DNA from: Cyclobacteriaceae bacterium
GTDB lineage: Bacteria; Bacteroidota; Bacteroidia; Cytophagales; Cyclobacteriaceae
Assembly (NCBI GenBank): GCA_016787645.1
Contig: JAEUUF010000013.1
Coordinates: 558,001-622,000 of the forward strand
Direction: 5' to 3'
DNA length: 64,000 bases
In this document: one piece after another, positions 25,650-34,105 of the stretch
Numbering within the stretch: position 1 is the first letter of the stretch
Layout of the letters: every line of letters starts with the position of its first letter
Notes under the pieces: model-generated
Seen by the model: only the letters and a program-made list of their open reading frames with translations
Databases searched by the model: none
What the model was told of the DNA's origin: nothing
Made by a program: the position numbers and the translations under genes

Positions 25650-26513
25650 ATGAAAACCTTGATTTTCCTGACCTTGATGATTCCTGCGATGGTTTTTCAG
25701 GCAACTGCGCAGGATCAGTTGGCCATAGCTATTGAATTGGTTGCCACCCAAAAAGGCGACCAGGGGGTTGACCTAAAGGCTACGGTGACCGATGAAGAAA
25801 ATAGTGAACCTGTGAAAGGCCTTGCGCTGCAGTTCAGCGGCGCCGTGGGCGATCAGACCGTTGCACTGGGTGAAGCCGTCACCAATGAGGCCGGCATTGC
25901 CGAGTTGAAAGGCGGAAGCCTCGAAGCCCTCCGCAAGGCCGGACACTCGTTTACCTTTACCGCCACCTTTGCCGGCGATGATAAATTCCTCAAGAATGAA
26001 GCCTCTGTGGATGTTGCCGAGGTGGCCATTATCCTGAAAACCGAAACCATCGACTCGGTGAACACCGTGACCGTTGCGGTGAATTCCTGGAATGAAAAGG
26101 GAGAAGTGGTTCCCTTCAAAGAAGGCGAAGTAAAAGTCTACGTACCCCGCATGTTTAGCTTACTGCCCATTGGGGACATTACTACGGATGAAGAAGGCAA
26201 TGGCGAATTGAAATTCCCCTCCGACCTGCCCGGTGGTGTCAATGGCGAACTCACGATTACCGCACGGATCGAAGAGCATGAAAGCTTTGCCAACGCGGAA
26301 GCCGCCGTGCCTGTAACCTGGGGTCTGAAGCATGACCCACAAGCCACCAAACTTCCCAGGGCGTTGTGGAGTCCGGATGCACCCTTGTGGATGGTGATCA
26401 CCTTCGTCATCCTGATGGTGGGCGTATGGTACCACTACGGCCTGATCGTTTATGAATTGATCCAGGTGCACCGCTTAAGCAAGCCAACGGATCCTATCGA
26501 CTACTCCGAGTAG
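25650..26513 (+). CDS. Membrane-anchored protein with Ig-like domains
   Basis: A 287-residue protein with a signal peptide (MKTLIFLTLMIPAMVFQATAQ is the likely N-terminus, 21 residues: cleavage after the last Gln region), two Ig-like beta domains (DLKATVTDEEN...AGIAELKGGSLEAL and GEVKVYVPR...TTDEEGNGELKF) and a single C-terminal membrane helix (LWMVITFVILMVGVWYHYGL). ATGs at 25632 and 25650 are both possible starts; the second gives the cleaner signal. It is the last gene of the electron-transfer cluster and may brace the periplasmic components. No catalytic motif is seen. Confidence 0.75.
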   Translation: MKTLIFLTLMIPAMVFQATAQDQLAIAIELVATQKGDQGVDLKATVTDEENSEPVKGLALQFSGAVGDQTVALGEAVTNEAGIAELKGGSLEALRKAGHSFTFTATFAGDDKFLKNEASVDVAEVAIILKTETIDSVNTVTVAVNSWNEKGEVVPFKEGEVKVYVPRMFSLLPIGDITTDEEGNGELKFPSDLPGGVNGELTITARIEEHESFANAEAAVPVTWGLKHDPQATKLPRALWSPDAPLWMVITFVILMVGVWYHYGLIVYELIQVHRLSKPTDPIDYSE

Positions 26514-26590
26514 ACACTGTGGTTTGATTTCCGCAACGGGTGGCTCGACTCGTTTTGCGGCTGACTATCGGGAACTCGTATCTTCGGAAG

Positions 26591-26971
26591 ATGACCACGC
26601 GTTTGATCATTCTTTGCCTGACCACTCTCCTGGCGATGGCCTGCGACAGTCAAAAATCCCGCGAGGACGAGAAAATCATGTTGGACAAAACACTGGAGGA
26701 AATCATGGCCCTGTCCACCTCTGTGCCTTGTACAACCGCATCAATCTGCCGATGGGTCGGCCTGGGCAGCAAGCCTTGCGGAGGTCCCCAGTCCTACCTG
26801 CTTTATCCCTCCTCCGTCGATACCATCCTGCTGTTGGACAAAGTATCCAAATACAATGCGGCACAGTCTGCATTTAATAAGAAGTGGTCGCTCATATCCG
26901 ATTGCAGCGTGGTAAGCCCGCCCGACAGCGCGGCTTGCGTCAAGGGTAAATGTGTGGCCTACCCGAATTGA
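26591..26971 (+). CDS. Small cysteine-containing lipoprotein, unknown function
   Basis: A 126-residue predicted lipoprotein (LLAMAC lipobox, C18). The mature part has several cysteines (VPCTTASICRW, KPCGGP, DCSVVS, AACVKGKC) that probably form disulfide bonds. I do not recognise a family. It follows the electron-transfer cluster by 77 bases and converges with the DUF2490 gene. ATG 26591 is chosen over the longer frame from 26540 because it gives the lipoprotein signal directly. Confidence 0.7.
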   Translation: MTTRLIILCLTTLLAMACDSQKSREDEKIMLDKTLEEIMALSTSVPCTTASICRWVGLGSKPCGGPQSYLLYPSSVDTILLLDKVSKYNAAQSAFNKKWSLISDCSVVSPPDSAACVKGKCVAYPN

Positions 26972-26975
26972 AGCA

Positions 26976-27731
26976 CTAATTTCCAGAAGCTACTTTAGGG
27001 GCATTCAGGTACAGCTTGTAACGAAGCTGGATGATTTTGTCACTATATGTAAACACGTCGCTGATTTCATCGCGCGAATATTGCCAACTGTAGACTATCT
27101 CGAAGCGGTGGGCATAACTGTGCCGGTAGCCCAGGCCAAGTCTGGCGCGGCGCAGGTTGGCGTACCGTTCATTCACCTGCTCGTCGATCACAATGAACTC
27201 TTCATAGTCAACGAACGTGTACCAGAGTTTGTCGTAAAACAAGGTTGGGTGATTGATGCTAACCCAAACTTCTCCCTTTACACGGAATCGGCCCTTGAGT
27301 TCCCAGGTATTTGACTCAATGTGGTAGAAATTGCGATGCTGGAACTTCGTCAGCAGGCGAATGGTCACTCGCTTGTTCTGCGTGATGCTGTACTTTGCTC
27401 CGACCATCGGTGAAAACTCGAATGAACTGGATTGATCCGTCTGACGCGTATAGGCCACCGGCAGCTCGGCGGTCAGGTCTAACCAGGGCAGCAAGGTGTA
27501 TTCCAAGTTCGGGCTCAGGCTGAAGCTGGCCCACCGCTCACCTTTGGTCAGCAGGGTTTGGTAAGAGGTGGTGTTTTCCAGGAGATAACGGTTGCGAAAC
27601 GGGTAACTGACCTGCCAGTCCATCCACAGTTGCGTGTTGGTCTGGGCGGACAAGGAAAAACATGCCCCTAAAAGCACAATCACCAACGATACCGGTAAAT
27701 ACTTCCCCTTCATCTTTATGCGCGGGGGCAA
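26976..27731 (-). CDS. DUF2490 family outer-membrane protein
   Basis: A 251-residue protein with a signal peptide (GACFSLSAQ) and a beta-barrel-like strand pattern. The segments NTQLWMDWQVSYPFRNRY, NLRRARLGLGYRHSYAHRFE and IIQLRYKLYLN are characteristic of DUF2490, a Bacteroidota family of unknown function. An alternative ATG at 27713 would remove six residues and give a more standard signal peptide. It converges with the preceding lipoprotein gene (4 bases between stops) and is divergent from the DUF1801 gene. Confidence 0.85.
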   Translation of the reverse strand: MPPRIKMKGKYLPVSLVIVLLGACFSLSAQTNTQLWMDWQVSYPFRNRYLLENTTSYQTLLTKGERWASFSLSPNLEYTLLPWLDLTAELPVAYTRQTDQSSSFEFSPMVGAKYSITQNKRVTIRLLTKFQHRNFYHIESNTWELKGRFRVKGEVWVSINHPTLFYDKLWYTFVDYEEFIVIDEQVNERYANLRRARLGLGYRHSYAHRFEIVYSWQYSRDEISDVFTYSDKIIQLRYKLYLNAPKVASGN

Positions 27732-27800
27732 AAGTAGTGATCCTGGGCAACCATTGCCTGACGAGCGTCATTTTCTTACTTTGGTTATAACTTTAAACCG

Positions 27801-28211
27801 ATGGCCGAACCCGCAACAAGACCTACTGACCAAAGCGTTGATGAGTACATTGACTCCATTGCCGATGACGCGCGGCGAGAGGATGCCAAGACCGTTGACC
27901 AGCTGATGAAATCCATTACTAAAAAGAAGCCCGTGATGTGGGGTAACGCCATCATCGGATATGGCATGCGTCAAATTGTTTACGCCTCAGGCAAGAAACT
28001 TGACTGGCCCATCCTGGCATTTTCTCCACGAAAGGCAGCCACTACGCTCTACCTCACGCAACGCTTCAAAGAATTTAAACCCTTGTTCAAAAAACTGGGC
28101 AAAGCCAAAATGAGCGGGTCTTGTCTCCACATTAAGTCATTGGACGATGTGGATATGTCCACCTTGAAGAAACTGGTCACGGCATCATACAAAGTGATGG
28201 CGAAGAAATGA
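27801..28211 (+). CDS. DUF1801 domain protein
   Basis: A 136-residue soluble protein of the DUF1801 (YdhG-like) fold: VDEYIDSIADDARREDAKTV, KKPVMWGNAIIGYG, then WPILAFSPRKAATTLYL and KMSGSCLHIKSLDDVD. The family is widespread, with no established biochemical role. A TAACTTTA at 27788-27795, one base from TAnnTTTG, is a possible promoter element very near the start. The downstream spacer holds one arm of the AAAGC repeat. Confidence 0.87.
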   Translation: MAEPATRPTDQSVDEYIDSIADDARREDAKTVDQLMKSITKKKPVMWGNAIIGYGMRQIVYASGKKLDWPILAFSPRKAATTLYLTQRFKEFKPLFKKLGKAKMSGSCLHIKSLDDVDMSTLKKLVTASYKVMAKK

Positions 28212-28262
28212 GGGTGCTGGGCGGACAGGTGCAAATCATCGCTGGGATCTGGGTTTTTGCTG

Positions 28263-28295
28263 AAAGCTTTTGGCCTTTAGCTTAAGGCTTTTAGC
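28263..28295 (-). repeat. AAAGC-type repeat, downstream arm
   Basis: Read on the minus strand this is built of GCTAAAAGCC, TTAAGCTAAAGGCC and AAAAGCTTT. It is an inverted copy of the longer array at 29993-30053, and the two flank the three-gene SPFH operon. A CTGGG-rich stretch (28213-28253) precedes it. Confidence 0.7.
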
Positions 28296-28321
28296 ACAGG
28301 GATCAATTTTCCAACAGTCAA

Positions 28322-28495
28322 TTAATCCTCCTTCGCTCCCTTTCCTTTCTTCAAACGACCGGAATCTTTAAGCGCCCTCTGCACGATCCATTCCAGCTGG
28401 CCGTTGGTGCTGCGAAACTCATCGGCAGCCCATTTCTCCACGGCTTTCAGGAGCTCAGGATCCAGGCGAAGAACAAAAGGCTTCTTTTGTGACAT
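28322..28495 (-). CDS. Arc-type ribbon-helix-helix DNA-binding protein
   Basis: A 57-residue protein, short but clear: it begins MSQKKPFVLRLDPELLKAVE, followed by KWAADEFRSTNGQLEWIVQRALKDSG and a basic tail. The RLDPELL strand and the N-G-x-x-EWIVQRAL helix pattern match Arc/CopG regulators and the antitoxins related to them. The start codon overlaps the stop of the upstream membrane gene by one base (TGATG), so translation is coupled. It is the last gene of the SPFH operon and may bind the 11-bp-spaced repeats in front of it. Confidence 0.85.
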   Translation of the reverse strand: MSQKKPFVLRLDPELLKAVEKWAADEFRSTNGQLEWIVQRALKDSGRLKKGKGAKED

Positions 28496-29028
28496 CAGGG
28501 CACGCTTTTAAGTTTCTTTAGTGCCCACCGAATACCATCCGGGTTGCGTGTACCCAACAGCAGGTGCCGGCCGTCGGCAAGTGCAAGGTCAGCGACGGTG
28601 AACGTCCGAAGGATGCAAACTTCTTTCTTACCTGAAGCGAACAACGGTGACTTATATCGACGCGACGCCTGCAGGAACTCCCACAGGCTCAATTTCCGAA
28701 CCTCGAAGGACACAATCGCATCGGCACTTACCGTGCGAGGTTTCCAGAACGTCGGCACGAACAGGTATTGAACCCCTGCTTCGGTAATGGTTACGGTAAG
28801 GTGATTGATGAAGACTAACCATGCAGCTACCGCCAAGGCAATCGATGATCCGGCTGCGGCGCCTAATAAACTGGTCAGGTCTTTGCTCCATGCTCCCCCG
28901 GCCGCATCGTACCGCTCGATGAACATGAACGTGAGGAAAGTCAACAGCCCAACCCCCGATAGGATAATAATCCACCCTATCCAGGCAGGGTTGGTCTGTT
29001 TCTCTTCATAAAACGGGACTGCCTTCAT
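28495..29028 (-). CDS. Membrane protein of unknown function (SPFH operon)
   Basis: A 177-residue protein with two membrane helices (about residues 16-37 and 53-75) followed by a soluble C-terminal domain of about 100 residues rich in beta strands (LTVTITEAGVQYLFVPTF, DAIVSFEVRKLSLWEFLQ) that resembles a PH-like fold by strand pattern. It lies 1 base after the SPFH gene and overlaps the ribbon-helix-helix gene. I do not recognise a named family. The role is presumably linked to the SPFH membrane protein. Confidence 0.78.
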   Translation of the reverse strand: MKAVPFYEEKQTNPAWIGWIIILSGVGLLTFLTFMFIERYDAAGGAWSKDLTSLLGAAAGSSIALAVAAWLVFINHLTVTITEAGVQYLFVPTFWKPRTVSADAIVSFEVRKLSLWEFLQASRRYKSPLFASGKKEVCILRTFTVADLALADGRHLLLGTRNPDGIRWALKKLKSVP

Positions 29029-29029
29029 A

Positions 29030-29881
29030 TCACGGGTTCAGGGTGCCGGTGTTGACCACTGGGTTGACATCCTTATCTCCACAGAGTACTACCATGAGGT
29101 TGCTCACCATCGCGGCCTTGCGCTCTTCATCGAGATCGATGATGTTCTGTTTGGCCAGGTGGTCCAGTGCCATTTGCACCATGCTCACCGCGCCTTCCAC
29201 GATCTTAAAGCGGGCAGCGACCACCGCCGCGGCCTGCTGTCGACGAAGCATGGCCCCTGCAATTTCGGGAGCATAGGCCAGGTACCCGATGCGCGCCTCG
29301 ATCACGTAGATGCCGGCGATGTCCAACCGGTTGCGCAACGTTTCCTCGAGCGCATGGTTCACTTCACCATGACCTGACCGCAGGGTCATCTCCGCTTCGT
29401 TGTCAAAATTATCGTAAGGGTACATCCCGGCCAGGGTGCGCACCGCGGCATCGCTCTGGATGCGCACGAAGTTCTCATAGTTGTCCACTTCAAAAGCGGC
29501 TTTGAAAGTGTCCTTTACCTGCCAGACGAGGATGACGCCTATCTGGATGGGGTTTCCCACCTTGTCATTAACCTTGATCTTTTCACTGTCAAAGTTGCGT
29601 GCCCGCAGCGAGATTCTCTTCCTGGCGAAAAGCGGGTTGACCCAGAAAAATCCACTGGACTTCACGGTGCCTTTGTAGTCACCGAACAACACGAGAACCA
29701 CCGAGGTGTTGGGATTTAGGAAGAAGAATCCCGGCGAAAGCAGCGCCGCCGCAACGAACATCCAGGCGGAAACTGGGTTCCTGAGGGCCAAAAGGCCGCC
29801 AAGGCCCACGACTAGCAGCAAAATCACGACCGTCAGCATCACATAGCCTGACAGCGGGGAATAGGTTTTTTCATTGCTCAT
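29030..29881 (-). CDS. SPFH/band-7 domain membrane protein
   Basis: A 283-residue protein with two N-terminal hydrophobic segments (YVMLTVVILLLVVGLGGLL and WMFVAAALLSPGFFFL) and an SPFH domain: LFGDYKGTVKSSGFFWVNP, VNDKVGNPIQIGVILVWQV, IQSDAAVRTLAGMYPYD and IYVIEARIGYLAYAPEIA. SPFH proteins form oligomeric membrane scaffolds that influence proteases or lipid domains. A start at 29887 is also possible but would put the codon inside the repeat operator, so 29881 is preferred. It is the first gene of a three-gene coupled operon. Confidence 0.88.
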   Translation of the reverse strand: MSNEKTYSPLSGYVMLTVVILLLVVGLGGLLALRNPVSAWMFVAAALLSPGFFFLNPNTSVVLVLFGDYKGTVKSSGFFWVNPLFARKRISLRARNFDSEKIKVNDKVGNPIQIGVILVWQVKDTFKAAFEVDNYENFVRIQSDAAVRTLAGMYPYDNFDNEAEMTLRSGHGEVNHALEETLRNRLDIAGIYVIEARIGYLAYAPEIAGAMLRRQQAAAVVAARFKIVEGAVSMVQMALDHLAKQNIIDLDEERKAAMVSNLMVVLCGDKDVNPVVNTGTLNP

Positions 29882-29888
29882 AAGCATG

Positions 29889-29916
29889 ATATTAAAATGA
29901 TATTATACCAATATTA
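29889..29916 (-). promoter_or_regulatory. Three 11-bp-spaced TAATAT repeats before the SPFH operon
   Basis: On the minus strand TAATAT occurs at 29911-29916, 29900-29905 and 29889-29894, exactly one helical turn apart; the last two are extended to TAATATCAT. Tandem sites on one DNA face are usual for ribbon-helix-helix repressors, and the operon ends with such a protein, so autoregulation is proposed. Confidence 0.5.
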
Positions 29917-29992
29917 CGCAAATTTCCCACACGGGTTGCGCAGGGTGGCAAATATTTTTGTGGGAGGGAAAAATGGGCGCTGGGAACTGTAT

Positions 29993-30053
29993 AAAGCTAA
30001 AAGCCTAAAGCTAAAAGCCTAAAGCTAAAAGCCTAAAGCCAAAAGCTTTTAGC
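29993..30053 (+). repeat. AAAGCTAAAAGCCT tandem array, upstream arm
   Basis: Three and a half copies of a 14-base unit AAAGCTAAAAGCCT, ending AAAGCCAAAAGCTTTTAGC. It follows a short GGGCGCTGGGAACTG element at 29976. An inverted, shorter copy lies at 28263-28295. Confidence 0.85.
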
Positions 30054-30089
30054 ATAAACCCAAAGCCTTGCGCCGAGAGCCTGGTTCCC

Positions 30090-31136
30090 CTACTTGAGTG
30101 ATTTTAAGTCAATCACGAACCGGTACCTCACATCGCTCTTCAGCATGCGTTCGTAGGCTTCGTTGATCTGCTGCATCGGGATTACTTCGACGTCAGCGAC
30201 GATGTTCTTTTCAGCGCAGTAGTCGAGCATTTCCTGCGTCTCCTTGATGCCCCCGACTCCCGAGCCCATAATGCTGCGGCGGTTCTTGAGCAACGCGAAG
30301 GGTTGTACCTCGCCGGCGGCAGTCGGAAGTCCCACGTTGATCATGGTTCCATTCAGCCCCAACAGTTTCAGGTACGTGGTATACGAATGGTTGGCAGACA
30401 AGGTATTGAGTAAGACATCAAAATAGCTGTCATATTTCTTCATCATCGCTTTGTCCGTTGAAAGTACTACGTGGTGCGCACCAAGTCTCCGGGCATCGGC
30501 CTCCTTGGAAGCAGAGGTAGTAATTAATGAAACCTCAGCGCCGAAGGATACCGCGAACTTGAGGCCCATGTGCCCCAGTCCGCCGAGACCGATCACGCCC
30601 ACTTTCATCCCGGGCCCCACCCCCACGTAACGCAGTGGCGAATACGTAGTAATTCCTGCGCATAACAAGGGGGCCACTGCTTTCAGGTCCAATTTTTCGG
30701 AGACATGAAGCACATAGTTTTCATCCGTGACGATCTGGGTCGAATAGCCGCCCTGGGCCAGCGACTTGCCGTCACGCTCATAGGCATTATAGGTGCCGGT
30801 CATTCCTTCGACGCAATAGTTTTCAAGGCCATCAAGGCAAGGTTTGCATTTCCTGCAGGAATCAATGAGCACGCCCACACCGGCCAGGTCACCCGCCTTG
30901 AATTTTTTCACCTCCTGGCCTACCCGCGTTACGCGCCCCACAATCTCATGACCGGGCACCATCGGGTAGATGGAACCTCCCCATTCGTCCCTTGCCTGGT
31001 GAAGGTCGCTATGACAGACTCCACAGTACATGATCTCAATGACCACATCATGGGGACGAGGGTCTCGTCGATCGAAGGAAAAGGGGACAAGTTTCTCTTT
31101 AGGACCATGGGTAGCGTAGGCGTTGGTAGGGAGCAT
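30090..31136 (-). CDS. Zinc-dependent NADP alcohol dehydrogenase (YahK/cinnamyl-alcohol type)
   Basis: A 348-residue medium-chain dehydrogenase. The catalytic zinc site is C41 in CGVCHSDLH and H63-E64 in GHEIVGRV. The structural zinc ligands C94, C97, C100 and C108 are in CRKCKPCLDGLENYC. The nucleotide-binding GLGGLGHMGLKFA follows. The pattern is that of YahK-like broad-range aldehyde reductases using NADPH. It stands alone between the repeat region and the ABC exporter on the other strand. The physiological substrate is unknown. Confidence 0.94.
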   Translation of the reverse strand: MLPTNAYATHGPKEKLVPFSFDRRDPRPHDVVIEIMYCGVCHSDLHQARDEWGGSIYPMVPGHEIVGRVTRVGQEVKKFKAGDLAGVGVLIDSCRKCKPCLDGLENYCVEGMTGTYNAYERDGKSLAQGGYSTQIVTDENYVLHVSEKLDLKAVAPLLCAGITTYSPLRYVGVGPGMKVGVIGLGGLGHMGLKFAVSFGAEVSLITTSASKEADARRLGAHHVVLSTDKAMMKKYDSYFDVLLNTLSANHSYTTYLKLLGLNGTMINVGLPTAAGEVQPFALLKNRRSIMGSGVGGIKETQEMLDYCAEKNIVADVEVIPMQQINEAYERMLKSDVRYRFVIDLKSLK

Positions 31137-31313
31137 GTGGATTGGGGATTTTGATCGTTGGTGCGAAGTAACACACCAAGGTCGGAAAGGTTAGCCGTAT
31201 AGGCTCAATAAAATTTGTCGAGTTCAAGGCGGTATCGATGAATGATAATCAGCATGGTACCTGCCTTCTCTGTCCATTGTAACAAACTCCCCGATATTTC
31301 GTCTCGGACCCAT

Positions 31314-32216
31314 ATGAATGCACTGGAAACCACTGGACTCACCCACCACTTCGGCAAAGACTGCGTCCTCGACAACATCGGGCTTCAGGTTCCTGCCGGC
31401 AGTATTTATGGTTTTTTAGGCCCCAATGGGGCCGGAAAGACGACTACGCTTAAGCTGACGCTCGGACTGTTACGGAAGCAACAAGGGTCCATCTCCATTC
31501 TCGGAAAATCGCTCGAATCAAACCGGCTGGAAATTCTCCGGAAAGTGGGGTCGCTGATCGAGTCTCCCTCCGTGTACACTCACCTGACCGCCCGGGAAAA
31601 CCTGAGAATCCTCCAAAACATCTACCGATGTCCAATCTCCAGGATCGACGAGGTGCTCGCTCTTGTCGGATTGTCAAATACGGGCTCCAAGTTGGCCGGT
31701 CAGTTTTCACTGGGGATGAAACAACGGTTAAGCATCGCCATGGCCCTGCTCCACTCACCCGAGCTACTCATCCTGGATGAGCCCACCAATGGCCTTGACC
31801 CCAACGGCATTATTGAAATGCGGGAGCTGCTCAAGAAACTGAGCCGGGAAGATGGCATTACCGTGGTCGTGTCCAGTCATTTACTGGCCGAGATAGAAAA
31901 GCTGGTCACCGACGTCGGTATCATCCACCTGGGCAAAATGATGTTCCAGGGCACCTTCGACGAACTCCGTGAGCGCCAGCACCGATCAACGGTTGTGGTA
32001 CTCGGCACTACAGACCCCGACGCTACGCATCGCTACCTCATTGAATGTAATCTTGATGCGCAGCGGGAAAACGGAAGCGTACTCTTACCGGCGATTTCCC
32101 GCGAGCAACTTACCGAGTTGACCCGGCAATTGGTTGCTCGCAACATCGGTGTCTATGAAATCTCTACCCGGAAGAATGACCTGGAGTCCATCTTCCTGGA
32201 AGTAGTTAATCCCTGA
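31314..32216 (+). CDS. ABC transporter ATP-binding protein (BcrA/lantibiotic-immunity type)
   Basis: A 300-residue ATPase. Walker A GPNGAGKTT is at residues 36-44, the signature is FSLGMKQRL and Walker B is LLILDEPTNGLDP. A C-terminal extension of about 80 residues is typical of the drug/bacitracin-resistance group. The frame is open from 31242, but ATG 31314 begins the usual MNALETTGLTHHFG. The permease gene follows after 4 bases, giving a two-gene exporter for a peptide or hydrophobic compound; the substrate is not evident. Confidence 0.92.
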   Translation: MNALETTGLTHHFGKDCVLDNIGLQVPAGSIYGFLGPNGAGKTTTLKLTLGLLRKQQGSISILGKSLESNRLEILRKVGSLIESPSVYTHLTARENLRILQNIYRCPISRIDEVLALVGLSNTGSKLAGQFSLGMKQRLSIAMALLHSPELLILDEPTNGLDPNGIIEMRELLKKLSREDGITVVVSSHLLAEIEKLVTDVGIIHLGKMMFQGTFDELRERQHRSTVVVLGTTDPDATHRYLIECNLDAQRENGSVLLPAISREQLTELTRQLVARNIGVYEISTRKNDLESIFLEVVNP

Positions 32217-32220
32217 ACGT

Positions 32221-32982
32221 ATGATGACGATCGTATACAGCATTCAAAGTGAATGGCTCAAGCGAAAAGGAAGCCTAGCTTCGTGGCTGGTGATTATCGG
32301 GGCCTTCTTCTCCCCCACCTTATTTACCTTCATCCAGATCTTTCGCCCGGAGAAATTGCCCGAACGGTACGCCTCGGCCGATTTCTGGGAAGGTTTTTAC
32401 CGGAACGCGTGGCAGCCCATGAACATGCTGCTGTTGCCGATGGGCATCATCCTCGCCATCAGCCTGCTCACTCAACTCGAGTACAAGAACAACGCGTGGA
32501 AACAAGTGCACACCAGCCCGCAATCCCTGGCCACTATTTTTTTCGCAAAGTTTGCGGTAGTGATCGCCATGGAAATCGAATTGTTTCTGCTCTTTAACGT
32601 TGCCGTTTACCTATCCGCGCTCATTCCGTCGTTGGTCCTCGGATCAGTTTCTTACCCAACGCAAACCTTCCCCTGGATGTTTGTCGTCAATCAAAGCGCC
32701 GTTTACTTTGTTGAATCGCTCCCCATTGTGGCCATCCAGTTCTTGTTGGCGCTGAGGTTCCGCAACTTCCTCGTTCCGGTCGGTGCTGGCATAATCCTGC
32801 TCATGGTGAGCATCCTGTTGATTTCCTGGGAGTATATCTATGTCTATCCCTACGGGTATGCGTCATTGACAATGCTCAACCGATTTCCGGATATCAATCT
32901 CCCGACCTGGGCGGCCGGTTGGTTTGCAGTGATAATGGTGGCGGCTTTTGCGCTCTATGTAACCAAGAACGACAAGGGCTAG
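32221..32982 (+). CDS. ABC-2 type permease, partner of the preceding ATPase
   Basis: A 253-residue protein with about six membrane helices and the pattern of lantibiotic-immunity/ABC-2 permeases: MTIVYSIQSEWLKRKGSLAS at the start, NAWKQVHTSPQS in the first cytoplasmic loop, and a final helix FAVIMVAAFALYV. It starts 4 bases after the ATPase stop. Its stop codon shares the bases CTAG with the stop of the YeeE-type gene on the other strand, a 4-base tail-to-tail overlap. Confidence 0.88.
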   Translation: MMTIVYSIQSEWLKRKGSLASWLVIIGAFFSPTLFTFIQIFRPEKLPERYASADFWEGFYRNAWQPMNMLLLPMGIILAISLLTQLEYKNNAWKQVHTSPQSLATIFFAKFAVVIAMEIELFLLFNVAVYLSALIPSLVLGSVSYPTQTFPWMFVVNQSAVYFVESLPIVAIQFLLALRFRNFLVPVGAGIILLMVSILLISWEYIYVYPYGYASLTMLNRFPDINLPTWAAGWFAVIMVAAFALYVTKNDKG

Positions 32983-33494
32983 TGCGGCAGCCGGTGGCTG
33001 AACCGGCCATACACCCACGTGCCCGCGATCGCGCTGAGTATAGTGACACTCACCGCCAGGAATCCACTGCCCAGTTGAGCGAACAGCGGCCCAGGGCAAG
33101 CGCCGGTGATGGCCCAGCCGCAACCAAACAGGGTTCCCCCGATCACCTGGCCCCAGCTAAACGTGCGGCGCGTGAACACTACGACTTCACCATAAACGGT
33201 CTTGATTTGGAATTTCTTGATTAACCAGACCGAGGTTATCCCCACTACCACCGCAGACCCGATTAATCCATACATATGAAACGATTGGAGGCGAAACATT
33301 TCCTGCATTCGGTACCACGAAATGATTTCCGCTTTCGTGAGGATAATGCCGAAGAAGGATCCCAGCAACAGGTACTTGATGTTTGAACCAACTAAGGATT
33401 CCTTCACCAGGGTGTTGTTAGGCGCTTCACACTCTTCTGGGAATTGTAAAACGGGGCCTTCGACCTGGGACGTATTTTCAGGATTTAATTTCAT
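32979..33494 (-). CDS. YeeE/YedE-type half transporter (DUF6691-like)
   Basis: A 171-residue membrane protein with four helices, beginning with a soluble N-terminal stretch of about 45 residues. The segment GGTLFGCGWAITGACPGPLFAQLG contains the conserved cysteines of the YeeE/YedE family (here as GCGWAITGACPGP), thought to relay thiosulfate or sulfide. It pairs with the 188-residue gene upstream (9 bases gap): the two halves correspond to one full YeeE protein. Confidence 0.88.
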   Translation of the reverse strand: MKLNPENTSQVEGPVLQFPEECEAPNNTLVKESLVGSNIKYLLLGSFFGIILTKAEIISWYRMQEMFRLQSFHMYGLIGSAVVVGITSVWLIKKFQIKTVYGEVVVFTRRTFSWGQVIGGTLFGCGWAITGACPGPLFAQLGSGFLAVSVTILSAIAGTWVYGRFSHRLPH

Positions 33495-33503
33495 ACGCTG
33501 GGA

Positions 33504-34070
33504 TTAAAGCCACTTCAGCAAAACCGGAAACAACAGGTGCACCATTACAAAACCGCCGGCCATGAAGCAACATGATGCGACGAGGGATGGCCATTGAAGG
33601 GTGGAGAGTCCCATGATGGTATGCCCTGAAGTGCACCCTCCGGCATACCGGGTACCAAAACCAACCATGAATCCTCCAACCACAAAGAAGAAGAACCCCT
33701 GCGTCGAGAGGAGATTTTCAAAGCTAAATAGCGAGGCCGGCAACAGGTTTCCGTCAACCGGGATATTGAGCTTTGCAAGATCGGCGACTGTTTCCGGCGC
33801 AACATCGACTGGCGCGGGATTGGAAATTAGATGCATAGCGACGAAGCCGCCCAGCAAGACGCCGGTCACGAAAAACAAGTTCCAGACTTCGTGCTTCCAG
33901 TCGTATTGAAAGAAGGGAATCTTCCCAGGAAAACAGGCAGCGCAAATGTGCCGCAGGGACGACGAAATGCCCAGGTTCTTGTTGCCCAGCAAAAGAAGTG
34001 CAGGGACGGTCAGCCCAATCAGGGGCCCCGCCACATACCACGGCCAAGGCTTGCTAATCCATTCAATCAT
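33504..34070 (-). CDS. YeeE/YedE-type half transporter
   Basis: A 188-residue membrane protein with four to five helices. The family motif [21 protein letters not shown] holds the conserved cysteine (GGCTSGH). Together with the 171-residue partner it would form a two-part sulfur-compound (thiosulfate-like) importer, as known for the TsuA/YeeE family. It is divergent from the small gene at 34119. No sulfur metabolism gene is adjacent, so the substrate is only inferred from the family. Confidence 0.9.
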   Translation of the reverse strand: MIEWISKPWPWYVAGPLIGLTVPALLLLGNKNLGISSSLRHICAACFPGKIPFFQYDWKHEVWNLFFVTGVLLGGFVAMHLISNPAPVDVAPETVADLAKLNIPVDGNLLPASLFSFENLLSTQGFFFFVVGGFMVGFGTRYAGGCTSGHTIMGLSTLQWPSLVASCCFMAGGFVMVHLLFPVLLKWL

Positions 34071-34105
34071 TGACGTAAATTAAATCAATTGCCGGTTGAC
34101 TTCGC

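Noticed and set aside
26952-27314. Plus-strand reading frame of 120 codons
   Set aside because: It is antisense to the DUF2490 gene, whose signal peptide and family pattern are clear.
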